NCBI GenBank assembly: GCA_965656195.1
Contig: CBFHJL010000015.1
Location: 1-40,008 of the forward strand
Source of the DNA: Brumimicrobium sp965656195
GTDB taxonomy: Bacteria; Bacteroidota; Bacteroidia; Flavobacteriales_D; Crocinitomicaceae
Direction of reading: 5' to 3'
Length of the DNA stretch: 40,008 nt
A model generated the notes under the pieces. That model was not told the origin of the DNA. It did no database searches and saw only the letters and a program-made list of their open reading frames with translations. Positions 9,376 to 17,586 of the stretch are shown here, piece after piece; positions within the stretch are counted from its first letter, which is position 1, and each line of letters starts with the position of its first letter. The position numbers and the translations under genes are program-made.

Positions 9376-11208
9376 TTACTGCTTGTATAACTGTGTCACG
9401 GTATTACTGGTGAATAAGCTGTATACCCCATTGCTCAGTCGTGAAACATCAACAATGTTTTTCGTGGCACTCTGCTTAGTAATTGTTACAGATCCTGTAA
9501 CATCTTGACCCAATACATTTGTGATTCTGATCGTACTAAGCTCGGATTCAGATCCTTTGACTGTAAAACTAGAGTGAGTTGGGTTCGGATAGATCACAAC
9601 GTCACGCTTAACGTTTGAAATATCTACACTTCTAATTTGAGAATAAGCGTAATCACCATGATAATCTGTTTGTTTTAATCGGTAATATGAAAGTCCTTGA
9701 TAAGGTGCATTGTCTACTGTCAAATATGAATTGAGTTCCGTCGATGTGCCTGCTCCGTCAACAGTTGTAAGTGTTTCCCAGATATAACCATCTCCTGAAC
9801 GTTCAATAGTAAAGAAATCATTGTTTGTTTCCGTTGAAGTTTGCCAAACCAGTTCAACAAATCGATTGTCCACAGGAACAGCGTCAAAAGAGAGTAACTC
9901 GATTGGTAAGGGAGAAATTACGGTTCCTAAAGTGAATCGAAGGTTATTTGAAATCGCTGTAACTCCAGAAAATTCAAAAATACTACCACCTAGATTTGTT
10001 GCTCCTGATATTGGGGTTTCATCCGAAAACACTCCATCATTATCAGTATCGACGAGCAAATATAAATTAGCTGCAGTTCCAGCATATATTCCTGTCAAAT
10101 CGAAACGCATATCGATACTTCCAACATCTACTGCTGTAGCAGCAGAATTTACCTCACTGGCCCTCCAAACATTTAAAAGTCGATTTGTAACCGGCGAAGG
10201 TATATCTGTGGTCTCGTCGAATAATAAACTTCCATTATTCTGCCCCCAAATCAGATATTCATTATTATCGAGATTCGACGGGTTTAAAACATTTAGTATT
10301 CCAGAACCTTGAGCATCGTTGTTCAATTCAGTGGGTGATATGCGCCCTATACCTGCAACATTAAAATCAAAATTACCATTACCTGGATTGTCTTCATCGT
10401 AAAGATCATTATTTGCGAGTGGGATATTATATTTTGCGGATAGGTAATTTTGAACTAATAGATGGTCGACGTTGTCTAAGGAGTAGTTATACTGAATCAC
10501 TTCAGCATATTCTGCACCTAAATAGGTCCCATAACCAACATTTAATGCCCCTAAGGCTAAATCTTGATTGCTGTTGCCTAAGGCAGTTGAAGATTCAAAG
10601 GAACTCAAAATAGGGTTACTGCCATTCCGTATTCGACTTCTTGCTCCAGCGGGACGTGTTCCATCAAAATCCCATGACAAAATGTAATTAATGTTATTTC
10701 CAAAAGTAGTTCCTCCACTATCAAAACGGTCATTGTTGGTAACTACATCCAGGTGTATCCTATTACCACCCCAGAAAAACCAGGTGTAAGCATACTCAGC
10801 TGCAATAGTAAATGTGATTCTTTTACCCAAAATACCTCTTGGAGCTCCATTAAGATTTAATGGTCTGATAACCGCGTAATACGTTATGCCTGCTGTGCCA
10901 TCTAAAATTGGAGAATCTGCAACGGCCATTTCATCATTATTGCCGTCAAATTGAACAGTAGGCAAACCATTCATACTGCCAACGGTATTGAACACAGGTT
11001 GTAATCCACCTGTCATTTGCTCCGCATTGTTCCCATTCCCAGAGTCATCACCCCAAAAAGCCACAGGATCTCCGTTGGCCAGTGTTAAGATATCAGCCCT
11101 TAACCATAAACCATTTGACGTGCTATTCCCAACTCCTCCTGGTCCCGTTTGAGAAAAAGAGACGCCAAGGAAAATAAAAAAGAATAATACAAGTAGTAGA
11201 ACCTTCAT
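9376..11208 (-). CDS. T9SS-secreted surface protein with lectin-like N-terminal domain
   Basis: A 610-residue exported protein. A signal peptide covers residues 1-20 (LGVSFSQ). Residues about 22-265 form a LamG/concanavalin-like jelly roll beginning GVGNSTSNGLWLRAD and containing LPTVQFDG and GITYYAVIRP. Residues about 265-430 contain FNVAGIGRIS, EYLIWGQNNG and LYLLVDTDNDGVF, a region typical of large Bacteroidota surface proteins. Residues about 435-530 form a beta domain (IELLSFDA, TETNNDFFTIERS, YYRLKQTDYHGD) like the one before the sorting domain of the 1,477-residue protein at 957-5390. The type A T9SS sorting domain starts at VIYPNPT (about 537). Roles in attachment or glycan contact are inference. 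It appears monocistronic. Confidence 0.9.
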   Translation of the reverse strand: MKVLLLVLFFFIFLGVSFSQTGPGGVGNSTSNGLWLRADILTLANGDPVAFWGDDSGNGNNAEQMTGGLQPVFNTVGSMNGLPTVQFDGNNDEMAVADSPILDGTAGITYYAVIRPLNLNGAPRGILGKRITFTIAAEYAYTWFFWGGNRIHLDVVTNNDRFDSGGTTFGNNINYILSWDFDGTRPAGARSRIRNGSNPILSSFESSTALGNSNQDLALGALNVGYGTYLGAEYAEVIQYNYSLDNVDHLLVQNYLSAKYNIPLANNDLYDEDNPGNGNFDFNVAGIGRISPTELNNDAQGSGILNVLNPSNLDNNEYLIWGQNNGSLLFDETTDIPSPVTNRLLNVWRASEVNSAATAVDVGSIDMRFDLTGIYAGTAANLYLLVDTDNDGVFSDETPISGATNLGGSIFEFSGVTAISNNLRFTLGTVISPLPIELLSFDAVPVDNRFVELVWQTSTETNNDFFTIERSGDGYIWETLTTVDGAGTSTELNSYLTVDNAPYQGLSYYRLKQTDYHGDYAYSQIRSVDISNVKRDVVIYPNPTHSSFTVKGSESELSTIRITNVLGQDVTGSVTITKQSATKNIVDVSRLSNGVYSLFTSNTVTQLYKQ

Positions 11209-11227
11209 TGTACTTTGGATAGCGTAG

Positions 11228-11235
11228 CAAAACTA
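11228..11235 (-). promoter_or_regulatory. Putative -7 box for the T9SS protein gene at 11208
   Basis: The minus strand reads TAGTTTTG, an exact TAnnTTTG match ending 19 nt before the ATG at 11208. A convincing -33 TTG is not visible at the usual distance, so support is limited to the -7 box and its position. Confidence 0.35.
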
Positions 11236-11286
11236 ATTAAAAAAATCATTTTACTAAAAGATAGTTCATGCATTGAAGATGCTTCA

Positions 11287-13368
11287 CTAAATACGTACCC
11301 CAATTACACAGACATCATCAACTTGTTCATTATTGCCTTTCCACTCTTCAAATGCTTGGTCAAGTAAAGATTTTTGTTCATCCATTTTTTTATTTTGAAT
11401 ACTGAGCAATAACTTTTTGAAATTTGTTGTTTTGAATTTTTTATTGCGTTCACCTCCAAATTGATCAGGATAACCATCCGTAAAAATATAGATTGAATCT
11501 CCTTTTTGAATCTTCAATTCGTGATTTGTATAAGGTTTTAGGTTTTGGTATTTTCCTATGGGTTGCTTATCCGCTTTTATTTCTTCAATTTCTGTAGAAC
11601 CTTTACGGATGATCCATAGTGGGTTGTTTGCTCCTGCCCACGTCAGTGAATTTGACGATATTGAAAGAGAGCACAACGAAATATCCATTCCGTCTTTTAC
11701 TTCTTCTTCAGATTTTTCAAATTCTTGAACGACTATTTCTCTTGTTTTATTTAGAATTTGGTCTGGATCCGTTAATTGATATTCTCTTACGCTTCTGTTC
11801 AGTCCATTATTGCAAATTACGCTAACCATAGCACCGGGTACTCCATGTCCTGTGCAATCCGCAGCGGCAAATATTATCCGATCATCTATATGCTCCATCC
11901 AATAAAAGTCTCCAGCAACTACATCTTTTGGTTTGTACAGTATGAAAGAATTTGATAAGTAAGACTTTACGAGACTTCGAGGAGGAAGGATTGCATTTTG
12001 AATCCGTTTCGCATATTGTATTGAATCTAATATTTCGGTTTGTTTTGCTTCAATTTGATTTTTTTGTGCTGAGATCAATTGATTTGATTTATTCTTGTTA
12101 CGATATGCTTTAAACAGAATAAATGCGATAACAAGTAAAGATATCGAGCCTCCAATTCCCATTGTGGAGTACACTTTTTGTTTCGCCAAAGCAGCTTCAT
12201 TCTCTGCTTTTTCCTTTTTTATTCGTAACTCTTGTTTTTTTCTTTCTTCGGCCCTTTGTAGTGAATCCAATTCTATTTTTTGCTGATAGAAATATTCTGT
12301 TTCGAGTTTAGAAGTTTGTTCAATTTTTTCAAGTGAAAATAATGTGTCAAATAGGTCAAATCCTGAATTGAGCTCTGAATAGGCTTCTTTAAATTTGTTC
12401 TGAGCGAATAAGATTTTAGCATATGTAGCATGAAATTCACGTTTTGACCTCATTGGTAAATCTCCAGAATTAAAGAATGCCAATGCGTTTTTCATCTCTT
12501 TTTCTGCCATTTGATTTTTTCCTTGATCTAAATAGAATTTAGCGAGGAGCTGTCTTCCATAAGTAATATTGGCTGGGTTATTTATTTTTTCATAGTATGC
12601 TATGCTTTGTTGAATATGATATTCTTGTTTTTTGAGTTCGCCAGTTTTATCAAAAAGATTTGCTAAACTTGAATGTACATCGGCAATATCTCTGTAAAAA
12701 CGAGGGTTGTCGTTAGCTGCCTTTAATGCTGCTAATAAAGACTTTTCGCTTTTCTCATATTCCCCTTTTTTTCGTTGCACCAGTCCAAGTACATTCAGGG
12801 TTTTAACAACTTCATCTTTATCTTTATCACTTTTTGACTCTTCCATCGACCTATACAGATAAAACTCTGCCTTTTCGAGTTGATCAATTTCGTTATACAA
12901 CATCCCAATATTTCCATACAAACCAGGTAAGCGCGTTGGGTCATACACTTCCATTATTTTAGCATCTTCCAAATAATGTTTTAAAGCTTGGTCGTAATTA
13001 TTAAGTATATAAAAAATTGCTCCTACATTCATGTGACCCGCAATCAAAATTGAGGTGTCTTGGTGCTCTTTACCTAGTGATAAGGCATCGTTAAAGTATT
13101 GCAAGGCAACCGGGTAGTCACCTTTGTGATAGGCCAAGGTTCCTTTCGTATTATAATGGAAAAACAGGCTTTGTAGATATCCCGTTTCATTATAGATTTC
13201 TTTGAGACTGTCACTAATTTTTCTGGCTAATTCTTCATCCCCTGTTTCATAAAGTGTTTTAGAAAAACGACCATTCATAGCTTCAGTCCTCTCCTCAATA
13301 TCTGTTTTTTGAGAATAGACAAACCCAGAAAAGAACACAAACAACAATAGGGCAATTCCGTGGTGCAT
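11287..13368 (-). CDS. TPR-repeat sensor with SpoIIE/PP2C-type serine phosphatase domain
   Basis: A 693-residue signalling protein. Residues 1-19 form a signal peptide (FSGFVYSQ). About eight TPR-like repeats follow (about 60-340; e.g. YNTKGTLAYHKGDYPVALQYF). Next come a charged coiled coil (about 355-400), one transmembrane helix at about 400-420, a second short coiled coil and a SpoIIE phosphatase domain (about 450-693). Metal-binding aspartates appear in VVAGDFYW, AAADCTGHGVPGA, DGMD, FTDGYPDQFGG and QVDDVCVIGVR. In this family the TPRs sit in the periplasm and the phosphatase in the cytoplasm, where it dephosphorylates Ser/Thr-phosphorylated anti-sigma antagonists or similar partners. No partner kinase or antagonist gene is adjacent. 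It starts at ATG 13368 with 216 nt of gene-free sequence upstream. Confidence 0.92.
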   Translation of the reverse strand: MHHGIALLLFVFFSGFVYSQKTDIEERTEAMNGRFSKTLYETGDEELARKISDSLKEIYNETGYLQSLFFHYNTKGTLAYHKGDYPVALQYFNDALSLGKEHQDTSILIAGHMNVGAIFYILNNYDQALKHYLEDAKIMEVYDPTRLPGLYGNIGMLYNEIDQLEKAEFYLYRSMEESKSDKDKDEVVKTLNVLGLVQRKKGEYEKSEKSLLAALKAANDNPRFYRDIADVHSSLANLFDKTGELKKQEYHIQQSIAYYEKINNPANITYGRQLLAKFYLDQGKNQMAEKEMKNALAFFNSGDLPMRSKREFHATYAKILFAQNKFKEAYSELNSGFDLFDTLFSLEKIEQTSKLETEYFYQQKIELDSLQRAEERKKQELRIKKEKAENEAALAKQKVYSTMGIGGSISLLVIAFILFKAYRNKNKSNQLISAQKNQIEAKQTEILDSIQYAKRIQNAILPPRSLVKSYLSNSFILYKPKDVVAGDFYWMEHIDDRIIFAAADCTGHGVPGAMVSVICNNGLNRSVREYQLTDPDQILNKTREIVVQEFEKSEEEVKDGMDISLCSLSISSNSLTWAGANNPLWIIRKGSTEIEEIKADKQPIGKYQNLKPYTNHELKIQKGDSIYIFTDGYPDQFGGERNKKFKTTNFKKLLLSIQNKKMDEQKSLLDQAFEEWKGNNEQVDDVCVIGVRI

Positions 13369-13584
13369 AGCGTAGTATTTAATTCGAAAGATACGTATTA
13401 TGGTGTTAATCAGTAATTTTTCTGAATGAATTAATGGTGGGTACTTGAAATATCTAATCTCCTAAATTATGGTGTTAGAGTGGTGTAATTAAGGAAAGAA
13501 CTAAGCGGATGATGAAATTGAGCGAGTCGTAACGCCTATTTTTGGAAAAGTATATATCATAATGTGAGAAGTTTAAAATAAAAC

Positions 13585-13860
13585 TCAAAACAAACTTCCA
13601 ATCGTAAGCACAGAACAAACTGCAAGCATAACCAAACTAATTAAGTTCAAAATATTCAGTTTGTTGTTTTTTAAATGAATCACCCCAAGGACTAAAAATA
13701 CGATTTGAGCCAATAAAAAGGGTATTGTCAACAACTCCCTGAAAACCCCGATTAAAACAAAATCTATTTTGTACAAATAAACTAATCGCAGAAGAACGAA
13801 GTAAATAACAATTGCAAAGTTCCCAATCGTTAGTATTTTTCTGGTGTTTCGTTTGTTCAT
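13585..13860 (-). CDS. Small membrane protein of unknown function
   Basis: A 91-residue hydrophobic protein. After a basic start (MNKRNTRKI) there are three predicted membrane segments at about 10-30, 38-61 and 70-90, the first two separated by YLYKIDF. No family motif is recognisable. The ATG at 13860 is the only reasonable start. It lies 64 nt downstream of the GNAT gene on the same strand and may be the last gene of that transcript. The 216 nt beyond its 3' end hold no gene that I can support. Confidence 0.6.
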   Translation of the reverse strand: MNKRNTRKILTIGNFAIVIYFVLLRLVYLYKIDFVLIGVFRELLTIPFLLAQIVFLVLGVIHLKNNKLNILNLISLVMLAVCSVLTIGSLF

Positions 13861-13924
13861 GTGTACTAATTGATATGAATTATTCTGAAAACAAATTCCC
13901 AGAATTTATTTATTCGCCTTCTCT

Positions 13925-14446
13925 CTAAAACTCCAAACTCAGAATCCAATTTGGATTAGAGTGATTAGCAGAAATGAGAAAATGAGTTTCTGCTATTTGT
14001 TGGAAGCCATATTTTTTATAGAAGCGAACAGCGCGATGGTTTTCTGTCCAAACGTATAGCCATATTCCCGATTGAGCATTCTCCCTGGCGAGATTGAGAT
14101 TGAAATCCATCAATTGTTTACCGATCTTAAGATCATGAAATTTTTCAAGTACGTACAATCGTTCCAGTTTGGTGCTGTTGGGTTGAGTGAGATTTTCGTA
14201 GGGGGTGTTGTAGATGATTTTTGAGTAACCCGCCAATTCTTCGTTCACAAAAACGGAGTGAAATACATTTGACTCATCGGATAATTCTGCTTCAATACTT
14301 TCCAACGTGAACTTGGCGTTGATGTAATCATCAATATCTTCTTTACTCGCACTATGTCCGTGTGATTCTCGAAAAGTGGTAATCGCCAATTCCCGCAGTT
14401 GCTCAGCGTCTTTTTTGCTAGTTTTTGTAATGGAAATGTTTTTCAC
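13925..14446 (-). CDS. GNAT-family N-acetyltransferase
   Basis: A 173-residue acyltransferase of the GNAT fold, transferring an acetyl group from acetyl-CoA to an unknown amine. The N-terminal beta strand and helix (ISITKTSKKDAEQLRELA) are followed by strand 4 (KLERLYVLEKFHDLKIGKQLM, about 92-112), which carries the acetyl-CoA pyrophosphate loop, here KIGKQL in place of the common Q/RxxGxG/A. Motif B follows with NHRAVRFYKKYGFQ. Length is normal. The start is GTG at 14446, overlapping by 4 nt (GTGA) the stop of the upstream membrane protein gene, which implies translational coupling. No toxin-antitoxin partner or antibiotic-resistance signature is visible. Confidence 0.88.
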   Translation of the reverse strand: MKNISITKTSKKDAEQLRELAITTFRESHGHSASKEDIDDYINAKFTLESIEAELSDESNVFHSVFVNEELAGYSKIIYNTPYENLTQPNSTKLERLYVLEKFHDLKIGKQLMDFNLNLARENAQSGIWLYVWTENHRAVRFYKKYGFQQIAETHFLISANHSNPNWILSLEF

Positions 14447-14781
14447 TCATTCATTTTTTTGATTTCTGCCTTGTTTGGTATCCAAAACCACATTCCAATG
14501 ATTCCAAGAAATAGAATCATCCAAGTACTATCTATTTTTTTCTTTTTTGTAGTAGGTAGCTTTTTCCAATTATACCAAAGAAATATTCCTGCAACTATAT
14601 AGTTTAGTATAATCAGAATCCAATCAAGGTGGAAATTAGAAATTAGTTTAATAAAATATTCAGAAATAACATAAGAGAGTATGATGCAAATAATTTGAAT
14701 TACAGTTAAAAATAATAGGAGAAGTCTAAGATTTGAAATTTCGGATTCATTCACGTTTTCTTTTATCTGATTCTTTGTCAT
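14443..14781 (-). CDS. Small membrane protein, phospholipase-D-nuclease-N-like motif
   Basis: A 112-residue protein with membrane segments at about 18-45, 50-70 and 86-102. Its C-terminal part (KKLPTTKKKKIDSTWMILF, then GMWFWIPN) is a pattern seen in many small Bacteroidota membrane proteins of unknown function, in which a short KKxP...W-x-LF-x-G-x-I-G-M-W element packs against the membrane. No catalytic residue is evident. It starts at ATG 14781 and overlaps the GNAT gene by 4 nt. The 124 nt upstream separate it from the end of the 14906-17247 operon. Confidence 0.7.
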   Translation of the reverse strand: MTKNQIKENVNESEISNLRLLLLFLTVIQIICIILSYVISEYFIKLISNFHLDWILIILNYIVAGIFLWYNWKKLPTTKKKKIDSTWMILFLGIIGMWFWIPNKAEIKKMNE

Positions 14782-14905
14782 TTCGGTATTAGTTATCTAC
14801 AGAGATTCTGCTAAACGTATTATGTGAATTGTCTTTAGTATGATTTAAAATAATGTTTTACACTAAGAAAGGTAATAATTTATAGAAATAATAAAAGTTT
14901 CGTTT

Positions 14906-15241
14906 TTATGCATTCCAACCTCTTTTCTCGTAAACCTTGTCGATCATTAAGATAAGTTCTTTGTATTTAGGATCATGATCATCGAGGTGGCTCATTAACT
15001 TTTGAACTTCAATATAGCGGTGTTTGATCATATTGGGATTCCACATAATTACTTTGAGCAGCTCTAAGGCTTTTTTCGTGTTGTTTTGATTTATGGCATC
15101 TAAGAGTTTTGGGTAATACTCGTCATATTCCTTGTTCTTTTTTATTCGATATTTGTAAAGAAAGTAGAATGTAAGTATCATGAACAATAGACCTGCAAGA
15201 AAATAGATGACGATAAACACTATGAGTTCCATTTGATTCAC
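14906..15241 (-). CDS. Small single-pass membrane protein, last gene of the lipoprotein operon
   Basis: A 111-residue protein with one strong membrane helix at about 5-30 (LIVFIVIYFLAGLLFMILTF). A basic, Tyr-rich stretch follows (YKYRIKKNKEYDEYY), then an amphipathic helical cytoplasmic domain (LLDAINQNNTKKALELLKVI), possibly one or two TPR-like hairpins. The function is unknown. The GTG at 15241 gives a 4-nt GTGA overlap with the upstream lipoprotein gene; the ATG at 15232 is an equally plausible start and removes three residues. Confidence 0.65.
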   Translation of the reverse strand: MNQMELIVFIVIYFLAGLLFMILTFYFLYKYRIKKNKEYDEYYPKLLDAINQNNTKKALELLKVIMWNPNMIKHRYIEVQKLMSHLDDHDPKYKELILMIDKVYEKRGWNA

Positions 15242-15621
15242 TTTTGATCCGTTCGATAAAATGTTCTTTTGTAGGGCTTTCCTCTTTCTTTTAATTTTAA
15301 TTCCAATGTGTCTTCAGAAATGATTTTGTAAGGGATACTATCGCGAGTGTTTGAAATGGGTTTAGCAGAGCTCACAATATGATTCTCAAAAAGGTGATAA
15401 CCTCTTTCTAAAGTCTTTTCTTTCGAAACATAAAAAATATAAGTGCTGTCATTAATTTCAAATTCTAGAGCAGATGATGTGAGAGCGGTTAGACCGATCA
15501 TTTCCCAATGTCCGATGAGATGGTCCTTATCGTTTTGAATGGATGTATTAGGATTAAATGCGTTTTCACTGCTTCCGCAGCTCAATAAGCTGAAAAACAA
15601 AAAGAATACTAGATATTTCAT
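15238..15621 (-). CDS. Lipocalin-like lipoprotein
   Basis: A 127-residue protein from the ATG at 15621; a TTG three codons upstream is possible but less likely. Residues 1-15 form a lipoprotein signal (FFSLLSCGSS) with the acylated Cys at 15. After a short linker, LIGHWEMIGL opens a small beta-barrel pattern (LEFEINDSTYIFYV, YHLFENHIV, YKIISEDTLELKL) typical of lipocalin-like domains in Bacteroidota lipoproteins; binding of a small hydrophobic ligand is inferred from the fold only. An exact TATATTTG box (15628-15635, minus strand) lies just before the ATG and may be an internal promoter. It is the fourth gene of the operon running from 17247. Confidence 0.72.
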   Translation of the reverse strand: MKYLVFFLFFSLLSCGSSENAFNPNTSIQNDKDHLIGHWEMIGLTALTSSALEFEINDSTYIFYVSKEKTLERGYHLFENHIVSSAKPISNTRDSIPYKIISEDTLELKLKERGKPYKRTFYRTDQK

Positions 15622-15636
15622 GTAACTCAAATATAA

Positions 15637-16122
15637 TTATTCATTCTTAGACTTATTGAATCCATACTCCAACGCGATACCAGTCAACATAGCGTAAATA
15701 ACAATAGAAATAAGGAATAATGCAGTTTTCACCCAAAAGGTCTCAAATGCTAAGTATTCTTCGATAAAATATAGCATCAACAAACCAGTTGAGTTCAGCA
15801 AGAACCAAAGTAAGTATGAAGAAGCACGAAAAATGATTCTCAATAATGCTTCTCCAAACATCGATGTGCTTGTGATAAGTAAAACCACAGATAAAAAACT
15901 CATATTCCAATTGATAATATATATCAAGATCGGCGTGTGTAATAACCAGAGGAGGTTCCTCCCAGACCATTGAATACGAAAAAGACCTATAGTTTGTGCT
16001 AGCGGGACAAAGATTGCTGCAAAATATAAAAATCCATAACCAGTCATGGCGCTTATAATGAAGCCGAGGACCACAAGGAAAATCCAAGTATGAAACCAAT
16101 CTTTCTTAATTAAACGCTTCAT
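15637..16122 (-). CDS. Polytopic membrane protein of unknown function
   Basis: A 161-residue protein with about five hydrophobic segments: after KDWFHTW near residue 10-30, then about 32-48, 60-90, 100-120 and 128-150. No family signature is recognised. Its ATG overlaps the stop of the preceding gene by one base (TAATG on the minus strand), so it is translated in the same operon. Its stop lies 15 nt before the ATG of the lipocalin-like lipoprotein. It resembles no transporter or enzyme I can name. Confidence 0.7.
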   Translation of the reverse strand: MKRLIKKDWFHTWIFLVVLGFIISAMTGYGFLYFAAIFVPLAQTIGLFRIQWSGRNLLWLLHTPILIYIINWNMSFLSVVLLITSTSMFGEALLRIIFRASSYLLWFLLNSTGLLMLYFIEEYLAFETFWVKTALFLISIVIYAMLTGIALEYGFNKSKNE

Positions 16123-16520
16123 TAGTTTTTATTTTCAACTTGGTAGAATGCCTTATTTATCCAATACCAATTAAAAGATACCTGAAGGACTATTATAATA
16201 AATATAAGCATATAGTTAATCCATTCTGATATTAACCATAAAGCCAAGAATAGAGCGGAAGCCAATATTGTAATTATGATCATTCCTTGGTTGAAGTCAA
16301 TCCCCCATTTTCTAATCGCATAAAGCGTAATAAGGTTAAATGGAATCGAAATAAAAAAGCCTGGAATTCCATAGTAGATCATGGCAAAAACTCCTACGTA
16401 TAGATTTGCCTCTCCAGTTAATGCAAAAATAAAAGCCGTTATAGTAAAGAGAGCTAATGATTTTCGCGATGCTTTAAAAGCAATTCCAAATGATGATTTT
16501 TTAATTGATTCAAGATTCAT
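16122..16520 (-). CDS. Polytopic membrane protein of unknown function
   Basis: From the ATG at 16520 the product is 132 residues with about four hydrophobic segments and a Lys/Ser-rich cytoplasmic start (MNLESIKKSSFGIAF). I chose this start over the longer frame (16574) because that would run 65 nt into the upstream lipoprotein gene, whereas 16520 gives an 11-nt overlap (ATGAATCTTGA) typical of coupled genes. Its function is not recognised. Its stop overlaps the next start by one base. Confidence 0.68.
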   Translation of the reverse strand: MNLESIKKSSFGIAFKASRKSLALFTITAFIFALTGEANLYVGVFAMIYYGIPGFFISIPFNLITLYAIRKWGIDFNQGMIIITILASALFLALWLISEWINYMLIFIIIVLQVSFNWYWINKAFYQVENKN

Positions 16521-17247
16521 GGTTTTCTGAGTTGGTAAAGGTTTTATCAATATCCCCATTTTCGTGAATGACATATTGTATTTCCCCTGAATCTATAACC
16601 TCAGTAGTTTCATTTTCAAAATTATATTCCGTTTCCAGGAATTCGTAATGATAAATTGAGTCATTTATAAAGCACCCATTACTTTCACGAAAATAACCAC
16701 CATCACCTCCCCATTCAGCAAGCGGAATCTCGTCAACTTTTCTTCCGAGATGATCGTAAGAGTAGTATTTCAATTGATATACCCAACCTTCGTTCATGCC
16801 AAAAACGACAATTCCTGTATGTCCTTTTTGTGTTTGGATAGAGTAAAGATAGTCGGTGTACTCTAATGCTGACTCTTCCCAAGGATAAAGCTCTGTTTTG
16901 TTATAAACTTGATGTGCTAATTCGTCAATGACAGCAGAGGAATCTACCCCTTTTCTGAGAATAGACTTTTCGAATTGGTGAATACTATCTTCGTTAAAAC
17001 AGGTTGCCTTTTCCTGATGAAAAAAGAAGTTCATCCACGGTTCTATTTCAAAAACAGTAATGATCTCTTTTTGCTGATCATTTACTTTTGTTTCTTTCTT
17101 TTTTGCTGGTTTATTGATTGTTGCGGATTCACTGGTCACTTTGTTGGTTGTAGGACTCAGGATTTGATGCGCCTTACCCTCTGTTTTTGATTCACAAGAG
17201 AGTAGTAATACTGAAAGAACAAGAACAAACAATTTGAGTAACTGCAT
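16510..17247 (-). CDS. Lipoprotein of unknown function, first gene of a five-gene operon
   Basis: A 245-residue lipoprotein. The signal (MQLLKLFVLVLSVLLLSCES) has its acylated Cys at 18. A 40-residue Lys/Thr-rich linker leads to a mixed globular domain with several Trp and acidic clusters (FEIEPWMNFFFHQEKATCF, YPWEESALEYTDYLYS, LAEWGGDGGYFRES). I recognise no family. The gene is transcribed divergently from mraZ across a 392-nt region containing paired GTGG boxes on both strands, so it could share MraZ control; that is inference. A near-consensus -7 box TATTTTCG (one mismatch) occurs on the minus strand at 17263-17270. Confidence 0.7.
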   Translation of the reverse strand: MQLLKLFVLVLSVLLLSCESKTEGKAHQILSPTTNKVTSESATINKPAKKKETKVNDQQKEIITVFEIEPWMNFFFHQEKATCFNEDSIHQFEKSILRKGVDSSAVIDELAHQVYNKTELYPWEESALEYTDYLYSIQTQKGHTGIVVFGMNEGWVYQLKYYSYDHLGRKVDEIPLAEWGGDGGYFRESNGCFINDSIYHYEFLETEYNFENETTEVIDSGEIQYVIHENGDIDKTFTNSENHES

Positions 17248-17390
17248 TTTGATGGTTTGATACGAAAATACGAAATCTTACCAATTATTTTTAGGGTTAC
17301 CTGTCTTTTGGTTAGTCAACTCAGAAATACAAAATCACCTTCCCTAGACCTTATTTTTAATCTTGGAATTATTAATGTTTTTTGCACATT

Positions 17391-17406
17391 TTTCACTCTT
17401 TACCAC
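17391..17406 (-). promoter_or_regulatory. Putative distal MraZ box pair (reverse orientation)
   Basis: On the minus strand the segment reads GTGGTAAAGAGTGAAA: one complete GTGGTA box and a degenerate second box at 10-nt period. It matches 13 of 16 bases of the pair at 17471-17486, 80 nt away. The site is about 145 nt upstream of the divergent lipoprotein operon. Confidence 0.4.
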
Positions 17407-17470
17407 GTTCACACTCTATTCATTTTCCTTCGTTGATAACTCCTCCTATTTTTCAACAATCAATTTTTAA

Positions 17471-17486
17471 TCCCACTTTTTACCAC
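17471..17486 (-). promoter_or_regulatory. Putative MraZ box pair (reverse orientation)
   Basis: The minus strand reads GTGGTAAAAAGTGGGA: two GTGG boxes at 10-nt period. It is identical at 15 of 16 positions to the forward pair next to mraZ (17591-17606). MraZ sites in other bacteria are direct repeats of TGGG or AAAGTGK at about 9-10 nt period, which these boxes resemble. The reverse orientation points it toward the divergent lipoprotein operon. Confidence 0.5.
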
Positions 17487-17540
17487 AATTGCTTTTCGGC
17501 TTTAAATCCTCGTTATAACTAAGTTTGTGGAGAAAAAGTG

Positions 17541-17548
17541 TAACTTTG
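17541..17548 (+). promoter_or_regulatory. Putative -7 box of the dcw promoter
   Basis: TAACTTTG is an exact TAnnTTTG match 92 nt before mraZ; another, TAAGTTTG, is at 17520-17527. Neither has a clear -33 TTG at the normal spacing. The first overlaps a single AAAGTGT box (17535-17541), and transcripts from it would carry the forward MraZ box pair in the leader. The positions suit repression by MraZ. Confidence 0.3.
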
Positions 17549-17586
17549 TTTGAGAAAGCTGCGTAATAAGTTTTCAACACTGTTTT

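Noticed and set aside
13369..13584. Gene-free 216 nt upstream of the TPR-phosphatase gene, checked for small genes or RNAs
   Set aside because: No open frame with a plausible start and no strong hairpin or known RNA motif was seen; only a weak dyad (GAAGTTT/AAACTTC near 13568-13598) that reaches into the adjacent gene.
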